Shown: positions 7,915-16,495 of the stretch, piece by piece
Layout of the letters: each line of letters opens with the position of its first letter
Position numbering within the stretch: position 1 is the stretch's first letter
IMG/VR virus record: IMGVR_UViG_3300046002_004193
Location: 1-36,234 of that record
Direction: 5' to 3' (one strand)
Source of the DNA: a virus
Length of the DNA stretch: 36,234 bases
Position numbers and translations under genes: made by a program
Notes under the pieces: generated by a model
The model's database searches: none
Told to the model about the DNA's origin: nothing
The model's input: the letters and a program-made list of their open reading frames with translations, nothing else

Positions 7915-8871
7915 TTAGGACGCGATCACCACGCCGTTGAGGCTTCTATTGTTACAAGTCAAATTGCCCATGACCCACACCGGCGTGACCGAGTAGTCGG
8001 CGTTGAGCACCTTCTGCGCGTCACCCACCTCGAACCAGCGATTCGGGGCGTAGCGGAACGCCAGCGAGTCGGTGTTGAGGAAGTACATATGCTTGTCGGG
8101 GCAGGCGTCGTCGTACACGACGTCGGCGGACATGTACTTGAGCGAGGTGAAGCCAGCGTCGGCCGACTTGGGATCGGTGAAGCGGGCGTTCGCCTGGAGC
8201 GAGGTCCAGTAGTAGGTGAACATGTCGTCGTCCGCGAGGATCAGGTCCACCTTGTCGGTGCCGCGGATGGTGTTGAGCCACGCCGCGTTCATGCGGGCGG
8301 TGACGGTGGCCGAGGTGGTCGCAGCCGCGGCGGAGAAGTAGTTCCGCCAGAAGGTGTTGGTCACCTGGTTGATGCCGCCCACGGTGCCGGCAGCGGTCGG
8401 GTCATCGGCCACGATCAGACGCAGGCCGCCGAACTCCTTGCCGCTGGAGCCGGTGCCGTCCGAGTACAGCGAGGTCGAGGCGGTGTTGCGGAGCTGGGCC
8501 TGCAGCTGCTTGATGCGGGCCTCGACCAGGTCCACGACCTGGGCCTTGCCGCTGTTCATCACCTGCTCACGGCCCGAGATGGCGACGAAGCCACCGAGCT
8601 GCTTCCAGTTCCACTCGGAGCCGTCGATGGTTTCCTGGGTGACGGTCGGCGGAGTGAAGGTGTCGTAACCGTCGTAGAACTGCACCGACGAGTTCGAACC
8701 GTGGATCAGGGGCTCGAAGATCGTGCGGCCGCCCTGGGCGACTTCCTTCAGCTGGCCCTTCTTGTCCATGCGGTCGAGCAGGGCGTTGTTGACGGTAACG
8801 TTGTCCGCGAGGGATTTGCGACGGTTGCGGAGCGTCGTGGCGACGAGTGCGCCAACATTGGCATCAGCCAT
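7915..8871 (-). CDS. Major capsid protein
   Basis: A 318-residue major head protein. N-terminal helix (LVATTLRNRRKSLADNV, residues 9-25), then a stretch with IFEPLIHGSNSSVQFYDGYDTF, a WNWKQLGGFVAISGREQVMNSGKAQVVDLVEARIKQ helix that corresponds to the spine region of HK97-fold capsids, and a C-terminal beta domain with VDLILADDDMFTYYW, YMSADVVYDDACPDKHMYFLNTD and APNRWFEV. The scaffold gene is immediately upstream and a hairpin and decoration-like gene follow, the standard order. Length suits a T=7 podophage head, but the fold is inferred from motif style rather than a search. Confidence 0.9.
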   Translation of the reverse strand: MADANVGALVATTLRNRRKSLADNVTVNNALLDRMDKKGQLKEVAQGGRTIFEPLIHGSNSSVQFYDGYDTFTPPTVTQETIDGSEWNWKQLGGFVAISGREQVMNSGKAQVVDLVEARIKQLQAQLRNTASTSLYSDGTGSSGKEFGGLRLIVADDPTAAGTVGGINQVTNTFWRNYFSAAAATTSATVTARMNAAWLNTIRGTDKVDLILADDDMFTYYWTSLQANARFTDPKSADAGFTSLKYMSADVVYDDACPDKHMYFLNTDSLAFRYAPNRWFEVGDAQKVLNADYSVTPVWVMGNLTCNNRSLNGVVIAS

Positions 8872-8895
8872 TGTTATTCCTTATTGAGTTGAGGG

Positions 8896-9858
8896 TCAGT
8901 TGAAGCCCATCGCGGCCGCCGTGGCCGAGATGTCATCCCGCAAGCCACGGTCGGGGACGCGAAGGTCACCGCCAGACTTGCTTCGGACCGTCCTGCTCGC
9001 TTCCGCAGCCTTTTTCGCTTCCGCAGCCCGAGTGACCGCCGCTTCCGCATCCCGCTTCTGGGTGATCTGTCCCTGGATGTCGGGGTTCATCGCCACGGCT
9101 TTCGCGTAGGCGTCCTCGACGCTTTGGGTCAGGCCACCACGCGCCAGGCCGACCATCTGGTCGAATACCTGCGAGTAGTAGGGATGCTTGGGGTTGCCTT
9201 GCTCATCTGTCGCGGTTTCGAATGCCTTGAGTTGCTCAAGCACACGGTTTTGCTCTTGCTGCTGGGGGTACTGCTGCACCGTCTGCAGCTGCTGCTGCAG
9301 GGTCTGGTACTGCTGTTCCAGCTTCTGGTACGCCGGGTCCACGTAGGGTTGGGCCGCAGTGGCCTCCGCGAGGTTGACCTGGTACAGCTTCGCCAGCTCC
9401 ATCAGCGTCTGCTGCGGATTGCTGGCCAGCGCCTGACCCCAGCCGAGAAGCTGGGAAAGGCCCTGACGGGTGTCCATGCCCTGGCGCTGCCAGTAGCCCT
9501 CGTAGGGCGACAGGACCTCGCGGATGGGGTCGAACTGCTTACGCAGATCGGCCGCCTCCTGCTCCTTCTTGGTGGCGTAGCCCTGCTGCTCCTTGTAGTG
9601 GTTCAGCCAGGCTTCCGCGGACTCGCGCTGTTCGGGCGTGCCGGCCAGCTTCGAGAACGCTTCCTTGTACTTGGGGCCCCACATGGCGGGCGCCTCGAGC
9701 GCCGGCAGCGGGGCGGTGCCGAGCTCGGCGGTCGCGTCGAGCGCACCGGCGTCGGGGAGGATGTCGGCACCGCCGGAATCCGGCAGGGTGTCGTTGTTGG
9801 CCGCGTCGAACGCCGATGCAAGGTCGTCGCGCAGTGACGTTTCGGGTTCACCGATCAT
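8896..9858 (-). CDS. Scaffolding protein
   Basis: A 320-residue acidic, Gln-rich and mostly helical protein immediately before the capsid gene, as expected for an assembly scaffold. The N-terminus is Asp/Ala-rich and flexible. Residues about 70-210 carry long helices with a dense Gln stretch (KLEQQYQTLQQQLQTVQQY). The C-terminus has basic AEAKKAAEASRTVRSKSGGDLRVP, a plausible capsid-binding tail. Short related motifs SLRDDLASAF (N-terminus) and LRDDISATAAAMG (C-terminus) bracket the protein. A terminator lies just upstream of the gene at 9873-9894. Confidence 0.85.
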   Translation of the reverse strand: MIGEPETSLRDDLASAFDAANNDTLPDSGGADILPDAGALDATAELGTAPLPALEAPAMWGPKYKEAFSKLAGTPEQRESAEAWLNHYKEQQGYATKKEQEAADLRKQFDPIREVLSPYEGYWQRQGMDTRQGLSQLLGWGQALASNPQQTLMELAKLYQVNLAEATAAQPYVDPAYQKLEQQYQTLQQQLQTVQQYPQQQEQNRVLEQLKAFETATDEQGNPKHPYYSQVFDQMVGLARGGLTQSVEDAYAKAVAMNPDIQGQITQKRDAEAAVTRAAEAKKAAEASRTVRSKSGGDLRVPDRGLRDDISATAAAMGFN

Positions 9859-9872
9859 CTTGCTGCTCCATA

Positions 9873-9894
9873 GAAAAGGGCCCCGCAGGGCCCT
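9873..9894 (-). terminator. Intrinsic terminator between the zinc-ribbon and scaffold genes
   Basis: On the minus strand AGGGCCC pairs with GGGCCCT (9888-9894 with 9877-9883) across a 4-base loop and is followed by a short U-run (TTTTC). It sits in the 73-bp gap after the zinc-ribbon gene and before the scaffold start. Read-through must occur, or an unseen promoter must lie in the remaining space. Confidence 0.7.
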
Positions 9895-9931
9895 GGTGTC
9901 CGGGTGCCGCCCGGTCGGTGTTGCGTCTGGT

Positions 9932-10315
9932 TCAGGCCGCTACCGGCCCGGTCAGGCCGGCGGCCTTCTTCACGTCCTCGGGCAGGGCGGCGATCTCGGC
10001 CTCAACCTCGGCCTTCTCGCTCGCGTCCTTGGCCCGCTTGCGAGCCCAGGGGCCGTCCTTGCCGGCGTACTCCCGGGCGTCCACCACGCCATTGGCCTGC
10101 ATCAGGTACTTGCGCCTGCGCTCGCTGGTCACCACCTCGTTGGTCATGGGGCAGCGGTAGCCGTCCATGCTCGAAACGCTCACCATCGGGGCGCTGATCT
10201 GGCGGGCCATTGCCGCATCGCAACAAACGGGCGGATTTGCATCCCGATCGGCAACGCGGGCAAACTGGTCTTGGTCGCTGCCACAGGTGGCGCAACGGAA
10301 GGCGTAGATGGGCAT
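9932..10315 (-). CDS. FmdB-like zinc-ribbon protein, phage type
   Basis: A 127-residue protein that begins MPIYAFRCATCG, with CxxC at residues 8-11 and a CC pair near residues 31-32, the four-cysteine layout of the FmdB family zinc ribbon. The C-terminal half is charged and helical (KRAKDASEKAEVEAEIAALPEDVKKAAG). Phages often carry such a gene beside the scaffold or portal genes, but its role in the virion or in assembly is unknown. The 5' end overlaps by 8 bp a divergent plus-strand gene. Confidence 0.75.
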   Translation of the reverse strand: MPIYAFRCATCGSDQDQFARVADRDANPPVCCDAAMARQISAPMVSVSSMDGYRCPMTNEVVTSERRRKYLMQANGVVDAREYAGKDGPWARKRAKDASEKAEVEAEIAALPEDVKKAAGLTGPVAA

Positions 10316-10610
10316 GGGGTACTCCAGTGAATTTTGGGACGGCTTCTTTTTGTTGGCGTCCGTCGTCTACTTCGCCGCCATCGCCGCTTGGTTGTGGCGC
10401 TACCGCCGCGGCCATTTCCTGGCGCCCGTCGGCATGTGCAGCCTGTTCATCGCGGTATCTGCCGCCGCCCAACTTGGGGCGCGTGGCGTAACCGCCTACA
10501 ACGTAAAGCTGGCACTCCTAGCGTGGTTGGCCCTGACCCTGGTTGCCGTCGCCCTGTTCGGGGTACGCCATCTGCTGGCCCGCACCGATGGCCGCCGCGT
10601 AGCCGAGTAG
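10308..10610 (+). CDS. Small three-helix membrane protein, plus-strand gene within the late operon
   Basis: A 100-residue protein on the strand opposite to all neighbours. A GGAAGG site lies 5 bases before the ATG at 10308; a second ATG at 10314 is possible. Three hydrophobic segments are visible: about residues 13-31 (FFLLASVVYFAAIAAWLW, followed by RYRR), 41-58, and 64-90 (LALLAWLALTLVAVALFGV, followed by RHLLARTDGRR). It fills the only 200-bp gap of the late module, overlaps the zinc-ribbon start by 8 bp and the end of the ejection gene by 93 bp. It could be a moron such as a superinfection-exclusion protein, or a holin-like protein. It could also be a chance frame, since high-GC antisense frames can look hydrophobic. 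Confidence 0.5.
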   Translation: MGMGYSSEFWDGFFLLASVVYFAAIAAWLWRYRRGHFLAPVGMCSLFIAVSAAAQLGARGVTAYNVKLALLAWLALTLVAVALFGVRHLLARTDGRRVAE

Positions 10611-12782
10611 CGCCGGCACGCGGCGCGCATTCGGCGGCAGCTTCGACAGTTCGATCACCGCCCGGCGGCCGTCCGAGTTCAGCATCACCCGCGACACTGC
10701 CTGCATTCCCGACAGTTCGCCGGCCGTGGATGCGATGGCCGTTCCAGAGCCCGACTTGAACGCCTCCAGCACGCTGCGGGCTTCCGCACGCGGATCGGTG
10801 CCAGAGAAGTTGGTGCCGAACTTGTCGCCCATGCGGCGCATCGCCGCCAGCGCGTCGTCAATCTCGCGCATTTCCTGCGGCTCGAAGATGGCCCGCAGCT
10901 TGGCGTACCGTTCCGGCTTGTCGCCGCCCAGGGCCCGCACAAACTGCCCCGCGTTCAGCGGCACCTGCTTGACGCCAGCGGACGCCGGCAGGAATGACGC
11001 CGATTCGATGGCCTCATCCACCAGCAGCCGCTTGTAGCCCTGCCACGTTTCCGGGGCGTTCTGCTGCATGAAGCTGCGGGTCATTTCCAGTTCGCTCGGC
11101 GCCATCGCGCCCAGCTTCTTGACCACGGTTTCCGGCGGGATCTTGTTGAACTGCAGGAAGTCGCCCACCGCGATGTCGTCGCCCAGCAGGCGAGCCATCG
11201 GGGACTCTTCCAGCGCGCCCAGCGCCTCGCTGTAGAGGCGGTAATTCTGGTCGGCCTCGCGCAGGGCATCGCCCAGGCCCACGCCCGGCGGCAGGCCGGC
11301 CTGCCCCTGGCGCATGATCCCGGTGCCCGGGGTCGTGGCGCCGTCGAGATTGGCCGCCGCAGCGCGGATGTCGTCTTGGATGGCGCCGTACAGCTTGCGC
11401 GCATAGGCGCGATTGGCCGATCCGCTGATGTCGCTGAACAGGTTGCCATCGCCGCGGGCGGCCTTGCCCCAGAAGCTCCGATCTTCGATGGCCTGCCGCA
11501 GCGTGCGCGGCGGAACCTGAGAAAGGCGCGGATCGCCGGGCACGGCCATATCGGCGTTGCGGGCCGGGCCGTTGTTGCGCATCAGGCGCTCCAGCATGTC
11601 CTTGGCCTGCTCGGAGCCGCGGATCTTGTCACCCGACAGGGTGCCGCCGCCGCCGGCCGAGATTTCCTCCAGCACTTCCTTTGTCCGGGCATAGTCCACG
11701 ATGGGCCGGCCTCCCAGCGCGTCATGGATGGCGCCGTACTGCTTCTTGGCCACCTCGTCCCGGCGTGCCACGGTGCGCTCCACGGCGCCGCGCACCGCCC
11801 CTTGCACCTGAACGCCCACCGTGTCGGCGCCGGCCGCGTTCGGGCTCACCTTGCGCGACAGGCCGCGCACGTACTCCAGCGCCTTGTCGGCCACGCGGAT
11901 GTCGGCCTCCATCGCCCGGTCGGCGGTGAAGATGGACTGCCGGGCCATGTTCTCGGCAAACGTCTGCGCCCGCCCGCCGGACACCATGCCCGGGGTGAGC
12001 GGGATGCCGGTACGGCCGGCCAGAGCCTCGCCTTCGACCGCCGTCGCGCCCTTGTTGGCGCGGGCCTGCATGAAATTGACAGCCCGGCGCGGCGCGTTGG
12101 CCACTTCCTCGGCCACTCGCGCCGCGATACGGGCGCCACCCAGGATGCCAGCACCCAAGAGGCCACCAGCGGCGGCCTGCGGGGCCTTCTCGGCCCAGTA
12201 GTCGTCCGTCACTGCCGGGGTGGCCACGGTCGCAGCCAGCGCGCCGGTGCCGCCAGCCTTGGCCAGTGCCGAGATCAGCCCAGCACCCTTGGCGGGGAGC
12301 GCGGCTGGAGCCAGTGGCGCCGAGGCCGCGGTGCCGCCGATGAACCGGCCGACGTCGCCCATGCCGGACTGGCCGGCGGCCGACTGCTCGTATTCGGCGG
12401 CGCGAGACTTGGCGAAGTCGGTCAGCACGTCATGAGCGCCGGACGACGACAGCGCGCCGGCCAACGGGGTGGCGTGCATGGCCGCCTGCGCCGTGCCGGT
12501 CAACAGTTCCTCGACGCCGCGGGCGCCACCGCGCACCAGGTCCTCCATCGGGTTACTGGGCCGGCCCTGGGCGGGGGCATCCTGCACCATGCCGCCGGTG
12601 GAGCTCGCCATGCCGCCAGACGGCAGGCCAAGGGCCTCCATCAGCTGCGGCTGGGTGGCACCTTCGGGGCCTTCGACCTCGGCCACGGTGCCGTCGGGCA
12701 TCTTGACCTGATAGACCATCTTCCGGGCCGGCTTGATGGCCGGTGCGTTGATGCGCGGGTCGGTGGCGGCGGTCTGGACCAT
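10518..12782 (-). CDS. Large ejection / internal virion protein (754 aa)
   Basis: A 754-residue protein whose start overlaps the preceding stop by one base (TAATG). Near the N-terminus is a short motif, YQVKMPDGTVAEVEGPEG, found in many podophage internal proteins. Residues about 150-215 are Ala/Gly-rich and hydrophobic (ALPAKGAGLISALAKAGG, AAAGGLLGAGILGGARIAARV), suitable for membrane insertion. The rest is long charged helix. Together with the next three genes it forms the cluster that in P22-type phages codes for proteins injected with DNA (compare gp7, gp16, gp20). No lysozyme or transglycosylase motif is seen. Confidence 0.75.
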   Translation of the reverse strand: MVQTAATDPRINAPAIKPARKMVYQVKMPDGTVAEVEGPEGATQPQLMEALGLPSGGMASSTGGMVQDAPAQGRPSNPMEDLVRGGARGVEELLTGTAQAAMHATPLAGALSSSGAHDVLTDFAKSRAAEYEQSAAGQSGMGDVGRFIGGTAASAPLAPAALPAKGAGLISALAKAGGTGALAATVATPAVTDDYWAEKAPQAAAGGLLGAGILGGARIAARVAEEVANAPRRAVNFMQARANKGATAVEGEALAGRTGIPLTPGMVSGGRAQTFAENMARQSIFTADRAMEADIRVADKALEYVRGLSRKVSPNAAGADTVGVQVQGAVRGAVERTVARRDEVAKKQYGAIHDALGGRPIVDYARTKEVLEEISAGGGGTLSGDKIRGSEQAKDMLERLMRNNGPARNADMAVPGDPRLSQVPPRTLRQAIEDRSFWGKAARGDGNLFSDISGSANRAYARKLYGAIQDDIRAAAANLDGATTPGTGIMRQGQAGLPPGVGLGDALREADQNYRLYSEALGALEESPMARLLGDDIAVGDFLQFNKIPPETVVKKLGAMAPSELEMTRSFMQQNAPETWQGYKRLLVDEAIESASFLPASAGVKQVPLNAGQFVRALGGDKPERYAKLRAIFEPQEMREIDDALAAMRRMGDKFGTNFSGTDPRAEARSVLEAFKSGSGTAIASTAGELSGMQAVSRVMLNSDGRRAVIELSKLPPNARRVPALLGYAAAIGAGQQMAYPEQGDGNQGQGQPR

Positions 12783-14308
12783 TACTTGCCCGCCGGGCGG
12801 GCGCCCAGGAACGTGAAGCCGTTGCCAAGGTCCTGGCCGGCGGTGATGGGGGCGGCGGCCGGCTTGGGCGCCTCGGGCTTGGCTGTCGCCCGGGTGAACG
12901 CCGCGTTGCCCTGCTCACCGAAGGCGCCCAACTGGGTGCCCAGGTCCTCGGTCAGTGACAGCGCCTGGCGGCTGTTGGTCGCGTCCGACGACATCATCCC
13001 GCCCAGGTAACGCTCGGTTTCGTTCTCGATCTCCTGCGCGCTGATGGCGGCGCCGGATTCCGCTCGGAGCTTGTTGCCGATCGCCTGCCGCAGCAGGGAC
13101 TGCGCCTGGGGCGTGCGGGACTTGATGTCGTTGAACTCGCCGTTATCGCCCAGCACCAGGCCCTGCCACGCCGAGGCGGCCCGGGCCGCGTTCTCCAGCA
13201 GGGAGGCTTTCATCCCCTGGTCCGGGGTAAGAGCCTTGGGGTCCTTGTCGGCGTCCGGCTTGCTCAGAATGCTGATCTTCCCCTTTCCGTCGCGCTGCGC
13301 GATGGTGCCTTCCGGCAGGCCAAGCTGCGCGGCATCTTCGGCACTCAGCACCGAGGAGCCGCCACCACCCGAGCCCGAACGGCCAGCCGCGGCGATGCGC
13401 TCGCGGGACTCCATGTAGCCGGGGATGGCCTCGGCCTCGCCGGTGTCGCGGTTCATGCGGAAGCCGCCCGACATCTGGTAGCCCTTGGGCGTGGTCTGCT
13501 TGGCAAACTCCCCCGACGCCAGTTCCGCCGCAGTCGGCTCGTACCCCGTCGCCTTGGCGCGTTCTGCCATGGCCAGAATCTTGCCCGGGCCTTCGTCAAA
13601 TTCCTTCACGCGGGAGGCGTAAGCCGCCGCCGAGTTCTGCTGCTCCACCTGCCGCTTGAGCGCGTCCGCGATGGTTTCGTCGGCCTTGCGGTCGAGCTTG
13701 TGGCCCGAGTAGGCGCTGAACACCTGCGCAAGCGCACCAAGCGCACCGGAATCGGGGACGTACTGCGATCCCATCAGGGCCGCGGCCATGTCCTCGTTCT
13801 TCTGCCCTCGCGCCATGTCGCTGACGGCGCTGGTGTCCATCTCCGGGGCCGGGCCCAGCTGCGCCTGCTGCTGCTGCGCGTAGGCCAGGGCACGGGCGAG
13901 TGGGGATTCGACCTCGGTCTGCTGCGGCTGCGGCTGCTGCTGCCCGGAGGCGAGTGCCTGCAGGGCCGCCAGCGGGTCGAGCCCGGCCCCGCCCATCGCC
14001 ATCATCGGGTTCACGCGGCCACCGCCGGGGGTTGCGTATTGCTTCGCTTGGTCATTGTGGAGTTGTCCTGCGTATGCGGTGGCCTCATCCGGGGTTTGAA
14101 AAATCCCGAGGTGGCGTCTTGTCTTGCGGTATAGGTCGATCGCTTCGTCGTTGCTCAGAATCCGCCCGTCATCGCTCACGGTGGGGATCAAGACCTCACC
14201 CTCATCCGTGCCGATGCTGATCGACCGAACGGTGCTGATCGTCCCGTCGTCGTTTTTGACGACAGGCCGCCGATTTAGGTCGATGTTCCCGGCCGAAATC
14301 TGGCTCAC
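12782..14308 (-). CDS. Ejection / internal virion protein with conserved phage N-terminal domain (508 aa)
   Basis: A 508-residue protein with a GTG start overlapping the upstream stop as GTGA. The first 90 residues form a compact domain ([65 protein letters not shown]) that I know as a recurrent module in internal virion proteins of phages. The remainder is Gln/Ala-rich and helical with a Gly/Ser linker near residues 300-310 and a proline-rich tail. Location between the 754-residue and 415-residue ejection proteins supports a DNA-delivery role. The biochemical role of the N-terminal domain is not established to my knowledge. Confidence 0.75.
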   Translation of the reverse strand: MSQISAGNIDLNRRPVVKNDDGTISTVRSISIGTDEGEVLIPTVSDDGRILSNDEAIDLYRKTRRHLGIFQTPDEATAYAGQLHNDQAKQYATPGGGRVNPMMAMGGAGLDPLAALQALASGQQQPQPQQTEVESPLARALAYAQQQQAQLGPAPEMDTSAVSDMARGQKNEDMAAALMGSQYVPDSGALGALAQVFSAYSGHKLDRKADETIADALKRQVEQQNSAAAYASRVKEFDEGPGKILAMAERAKATGYEPTAAELASGEFAKQTTPKGYQMSGGFRMNRDTGEAEAIPGYMESRERIAAAGRSGSGGGGSSVLSAEDAAQLGLPEGTIAQRDGKGKISILSKPDADKDPKALTPDQGMKASLLENAARAASAWQGLVLGDNGEFNDIKSRTPQAQSLLRQAIGNKLRAESGAAISAQEIENETERYLGGMMSSDATNSRQALSLTEDLGTQLGAFGEQGNAAFTRATAKPEAPKPAAAPITAGQDLGNGFTFLGARPAGK

Positions 14309-15552
14309 TGAACCGCCTTGGCGTAGTCCACGGCGAGGATGCCGTCAAAGTCACCCACGGCCTCGGGCTTCACTTCCTGCACGTCCTGCGCCATCAGGCC
14401 GATCTGCATCGGGCCGCCGTCGCGGTAGCGGAACAGGTAGACGGGCAGGCCGTTGTCGAGCGTGCCGACGCGGGAAATGTCGGTCTTGATGCGGCGGTCG
14501 GACGGCATCATCAGCGGGAGCGCGGCTGCGCCGATCTGGCCGATAGCGCCGAACAGGCCGTTCGCGCCGGACTGGGCCTGGCTGGCGTTGAACTGGTTCT
14601 GCTGCTGCTGCATCTGGTACGGGCTCATCACGTCCACCGACACCGGCGACATGCCCGGCACCAGCCCGAACAGGCCACCGGCGCGGTTGAAGTCGGAGTT
14701 GATCGACTGGTTGTTGTTGGCGTTCGTGTTCTGGCCGTAGCCCAGCAGCGCCATGAGGTCGGACATGTCGGCGCGCTCGCCCTGGAAGCCGAAGTTGCGC
14801 CCAAACTCGGACTCACGCTGGCCCAGGTTGCCGTTGAACTGGCGGCCCTGCTCGGCCAGCGAGTTGTTGAACTGGCGGTTGTTCTCGTTCAGGCCGGCGT
14901 ACTGGTAGCCCAGGTTCTGGCCGAACTGGCTGTTTTGCTGCGACAGGCTGCGGTCTTGGAACTGCTGCCCGAACGCCTGACCCTGCGCGGCCAGGGCCTG
15001 CGCGAGCGCCTGGCTCCGGGCCTGCCCGTAGGCGTCATTCTTGTCCATCGAGAAGTTGGCGCGGGCCTTGTCGTAGGCTTCCGTCCCCTCGGAAAGGCCC
15101 TTATTCACCATCTGCTGCTGGAACCGGGAGTCGGCCTGTTCGAACTGCGGGTCGAGGCGGCGCGTGGCCTGGCCGTAGGCGGCGTTGGCGAAGTTCTCGA
15201 ACCCGGCCAACTGCGACGGGTTAGGCGACGTGCGGCCACCGCCCGAAGGCGAAGGCGGGGCGTAGGGGCTCGTCGCGCTGGCCGGCTGCTGCGTCAGGGA
15301 CTGCGCGCCGCCGGGGATGCCCATGTCGGGGCCGGCCGGGTTGGCCGGACGCGGGCCGGGGCCGCCCAGGGTGGGGCCCGGGGTCGGCTTGCCTGCCGAG
15401 GGCATCGGCGGGAGGCCGCTGGACATGGCCGGCTGGCCGATGGCGGTCGGGCCGCCGCCGGCAATGTCGTACATATTGGAGGGCAGACCCTGCTGGACGG
15501 GCTGGCCGCCACCCAGCACCGAGGTCTTGGGCTTGAGCGGATCGAGGATCAT
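14305..15552 (-). CDS. Ejection-module protein with C-terminal S74-type chaperone motif (415 aa)
   Basis: A 415-residue protein. The start (complement of 15550-15552) overlaps the upstream stop as ATGA; the longer frame to 16242 is shadow. N-terminal 100 residues are Pro/Gly-rich. The middle (residues about 125-270) is a Gln/Asn/Phe-rich repeat with many NxQFxxxL and QQFQ elements, such as [22 protein letters not shown]. The last 65 residues carry [25 protein letters not shown] and VDYAKAV, the hallmarks of the endosialidase-type intramolecular chaperone (peptidase S74). The Ser and Lys of SDRRIK match the known self-cleavage dyad, predicted to cut before Ser351. Finding this in an ejection cluster rather than a fibre is noteworthy. 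Confidence 0.75.
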   Translation of the reverse strand: MILDPLKPKTSVLGGGQPVQQGLPSNMYDIAGGGPTAIGQPAMSSGLPPMPSAGKPTPGPTLGGPGPRPANPAGPDMGIPGGAQSLTQQPASATSPYAPPSPSGGGRTSPNPSQLAGFENFANAAYGQATRRLDPQFEQADSRFQQQMVNKGLSEGTEAYDKARANFSMDKNDAYGQARSQALAQALAAQGQAFGQQFQDRSLSQQNSQFGQNLGYQYAGLNENNRQFNNSLAEQGRQFNGNLGQRESEFGRNFGFQGERADMSDLMALLGYGQNTNANNNQSINSDFNRAGGLFGLVPGMSPVSVDVMSPYQMQQQQNQFNASQAQSGANGLFGAIGQIGAAALPLMMPSDRRIKTDISRVGTLDNGLPVYLFRYRDGGPMQIGLMAQDVQEVKPEAVGDFDGILAVDYAKAVQ

Positions 15553-16103
15553 CGACGGCCTCCCAGGCCCTGCTGGCGGAATGCTTCGGTGAAGTCGTTG
15601 AGTTGGGCCGGGGACACCATCGACGGCGAGAATCCGCCGCTGCCGCCGCCGACGCGGGGGATTCCGCCGGCCGGTGCGCCGAAGCCGGTGCCCGGGCCGA
15701 CCGGCATGGCCGTGGTGGGGCCGGGGGTCGGCTGCACCTGCTGCTGGGGCTTGGCCTGCGGCATGTTCGCCTCGGGCGCCAACTGCAGGGAGCCGCCGAG
15801 GTCCATGCCGAACCGCTTGCCGACCTTCTCCAGCAGTCCGCCTGCGAGCTGGTTCATGCGCGGATCCACCGACATGCGGTTGGAGTCGGTCATGCCGAGC
15901 CCAACGCCGCGCCCGACCAACTGCTGCCCTTCCGGGCCGATGTCGGTCTTGAGCGTGGTCGAATTTCCGTCCGCGCCGGGAACGTAGGTCTGCGAGCCGA
16001 ACGGCGTATCGACGTTCACGCGGTTGTACTCGGCCTGGAGCGCGATCAGCTCCTTCGGGTCGGGCATCTTCTGCTGCTTGGGGGATTTCTTGCTGCTGCT
16101 CAT
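15549..16103 (-). CDS. Ejection-module protein, unknown (184 aa)
   Basis: A 184-residue protein with an ATGA overlap at both ends. The basic N-terminus MSSSKKSPKQQKMPDPKEL leads into IALQAEYNRVNVDTPFGSQTY, a segment that recurs in phage proteins coded between portal and ejection genes. Residues 100-160 are Pro/Gly/Gln-rich and disordered; a short helix ([17 protein letters not shown]) ends the protein. I infer a minor virion component delivered with or bound to the internal proteins. There is no enzymatic motif. Confidence 0.7.
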   Translation of the reverse strand: MSSSKKSPKQQKMPDPKELIALQAEYNRVNVDTPFGSQTYVPGADGNSTTLKTDIGPEGQQLVGRGVGLGMTDSNRMSVDPRMNQLAGGLLEKVGKRFGMDLGGSLQLAPEANMPQAKPQQQVQPTPGPTTAMPVGPGTGFGAPAGGIPRVGGGSGGFSPSMVSPAQLNDFTEAFRQQGLGGRR

Positions 16104-16495
16104 GCTTGCTCCAGCCAGCGGCAGTCACGCCGCAGCATTCCGAAAATGATGGTGTCGCCGCCGCTGACCGCGCCTTCGCGCAGTCGCCCTTCTTCCACAA
16201 ACCCGAGCCGCGGTAGGTGGTTCGCCCAGTCCAGGGACGCATCCACCCGCCCCGTTACTCGGCGGCACTCCAGTTCAACAAAGACGTATCGAAACGCTGC
16301 CCGGATGAAGTCGCGGGACAGGCCGCCGACCGAGGCGATCGACAGCTCGCAGTCGTATCCGCACCAATGGGTCACCGTGGCGACCGCGACCGCTTGGCCG
16401 TCGATCACTCGCCCGATGAATGTGGCCTGCTCTGGCACCGGCCCGCCGAGCAACGCCTCCACAAAGGGGCGCAGCGGCTCACCGTGGACGATCAC
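16100..16495 (-). CDS. GNAT-fold acetyltransferase-like protein
   Basis: A 131-residue protein with a GTG start overlapping the portal stop as GTGA. The pattern is that of a small GNAT domain: a beta strand with TFIGRVIDGQAVAVATV, then LSIASVGGLSRDFIRAAFRYVFVELECRRVTGRVDASLDWANHLPRLGFVEEGRLREG, where the terminal part corresponds to the RimI/RimJ-like motif (N-x-x-x-x-x-x-x-LGF-x-x-E-G). The usual acetyl-CoA loop (Q/RxxGxG/A) is not clear, so activity is uncertain. Phages often carry such a gene between portal and ejection genes; the substrate is unknown. Confidence 0.7.
   Translation of the reverse strand: MIVHGEPLRPFVEALLGGPVPEQATFIGRVIDGQAVAVATVTHWCGYDCELSIASVGGLSRDFIRAAFRYVFVELECRRVTGRVDASLDWANHLPRLGFVEEGRLREGAVSGGDTIIFGMLRRDCRWLEQA

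Noticed and set aside
7690-8892. Plus-strand open frame of 400 codons opposite the capsid gene
   Set aside because: It is the antisense of the major capsid and decoration genes, with shadow composition (Val/Gly/Arg/His) and no recognisable domain.
11376-13010. Plus-strand open frame of 544 codons opposite the ejection genes
   Set aside because: Long only because stop codons are rare in this GC-rich antisense frame; the composition is not protein-like and there is no SD.
14935-15987. Plus-strand frame of 350 codons opposite the S74-motif gene
   Set aside because: Antisense shadow crossing the boundary of two real minus-strand genes.
15553-16242. Extended start for the 415-residue ejection protein
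   Set aside because: The extra N-terminus is the shifted frame of the neighbouring 184-residue gene; the ATGA overlap at 15552 is the better start.
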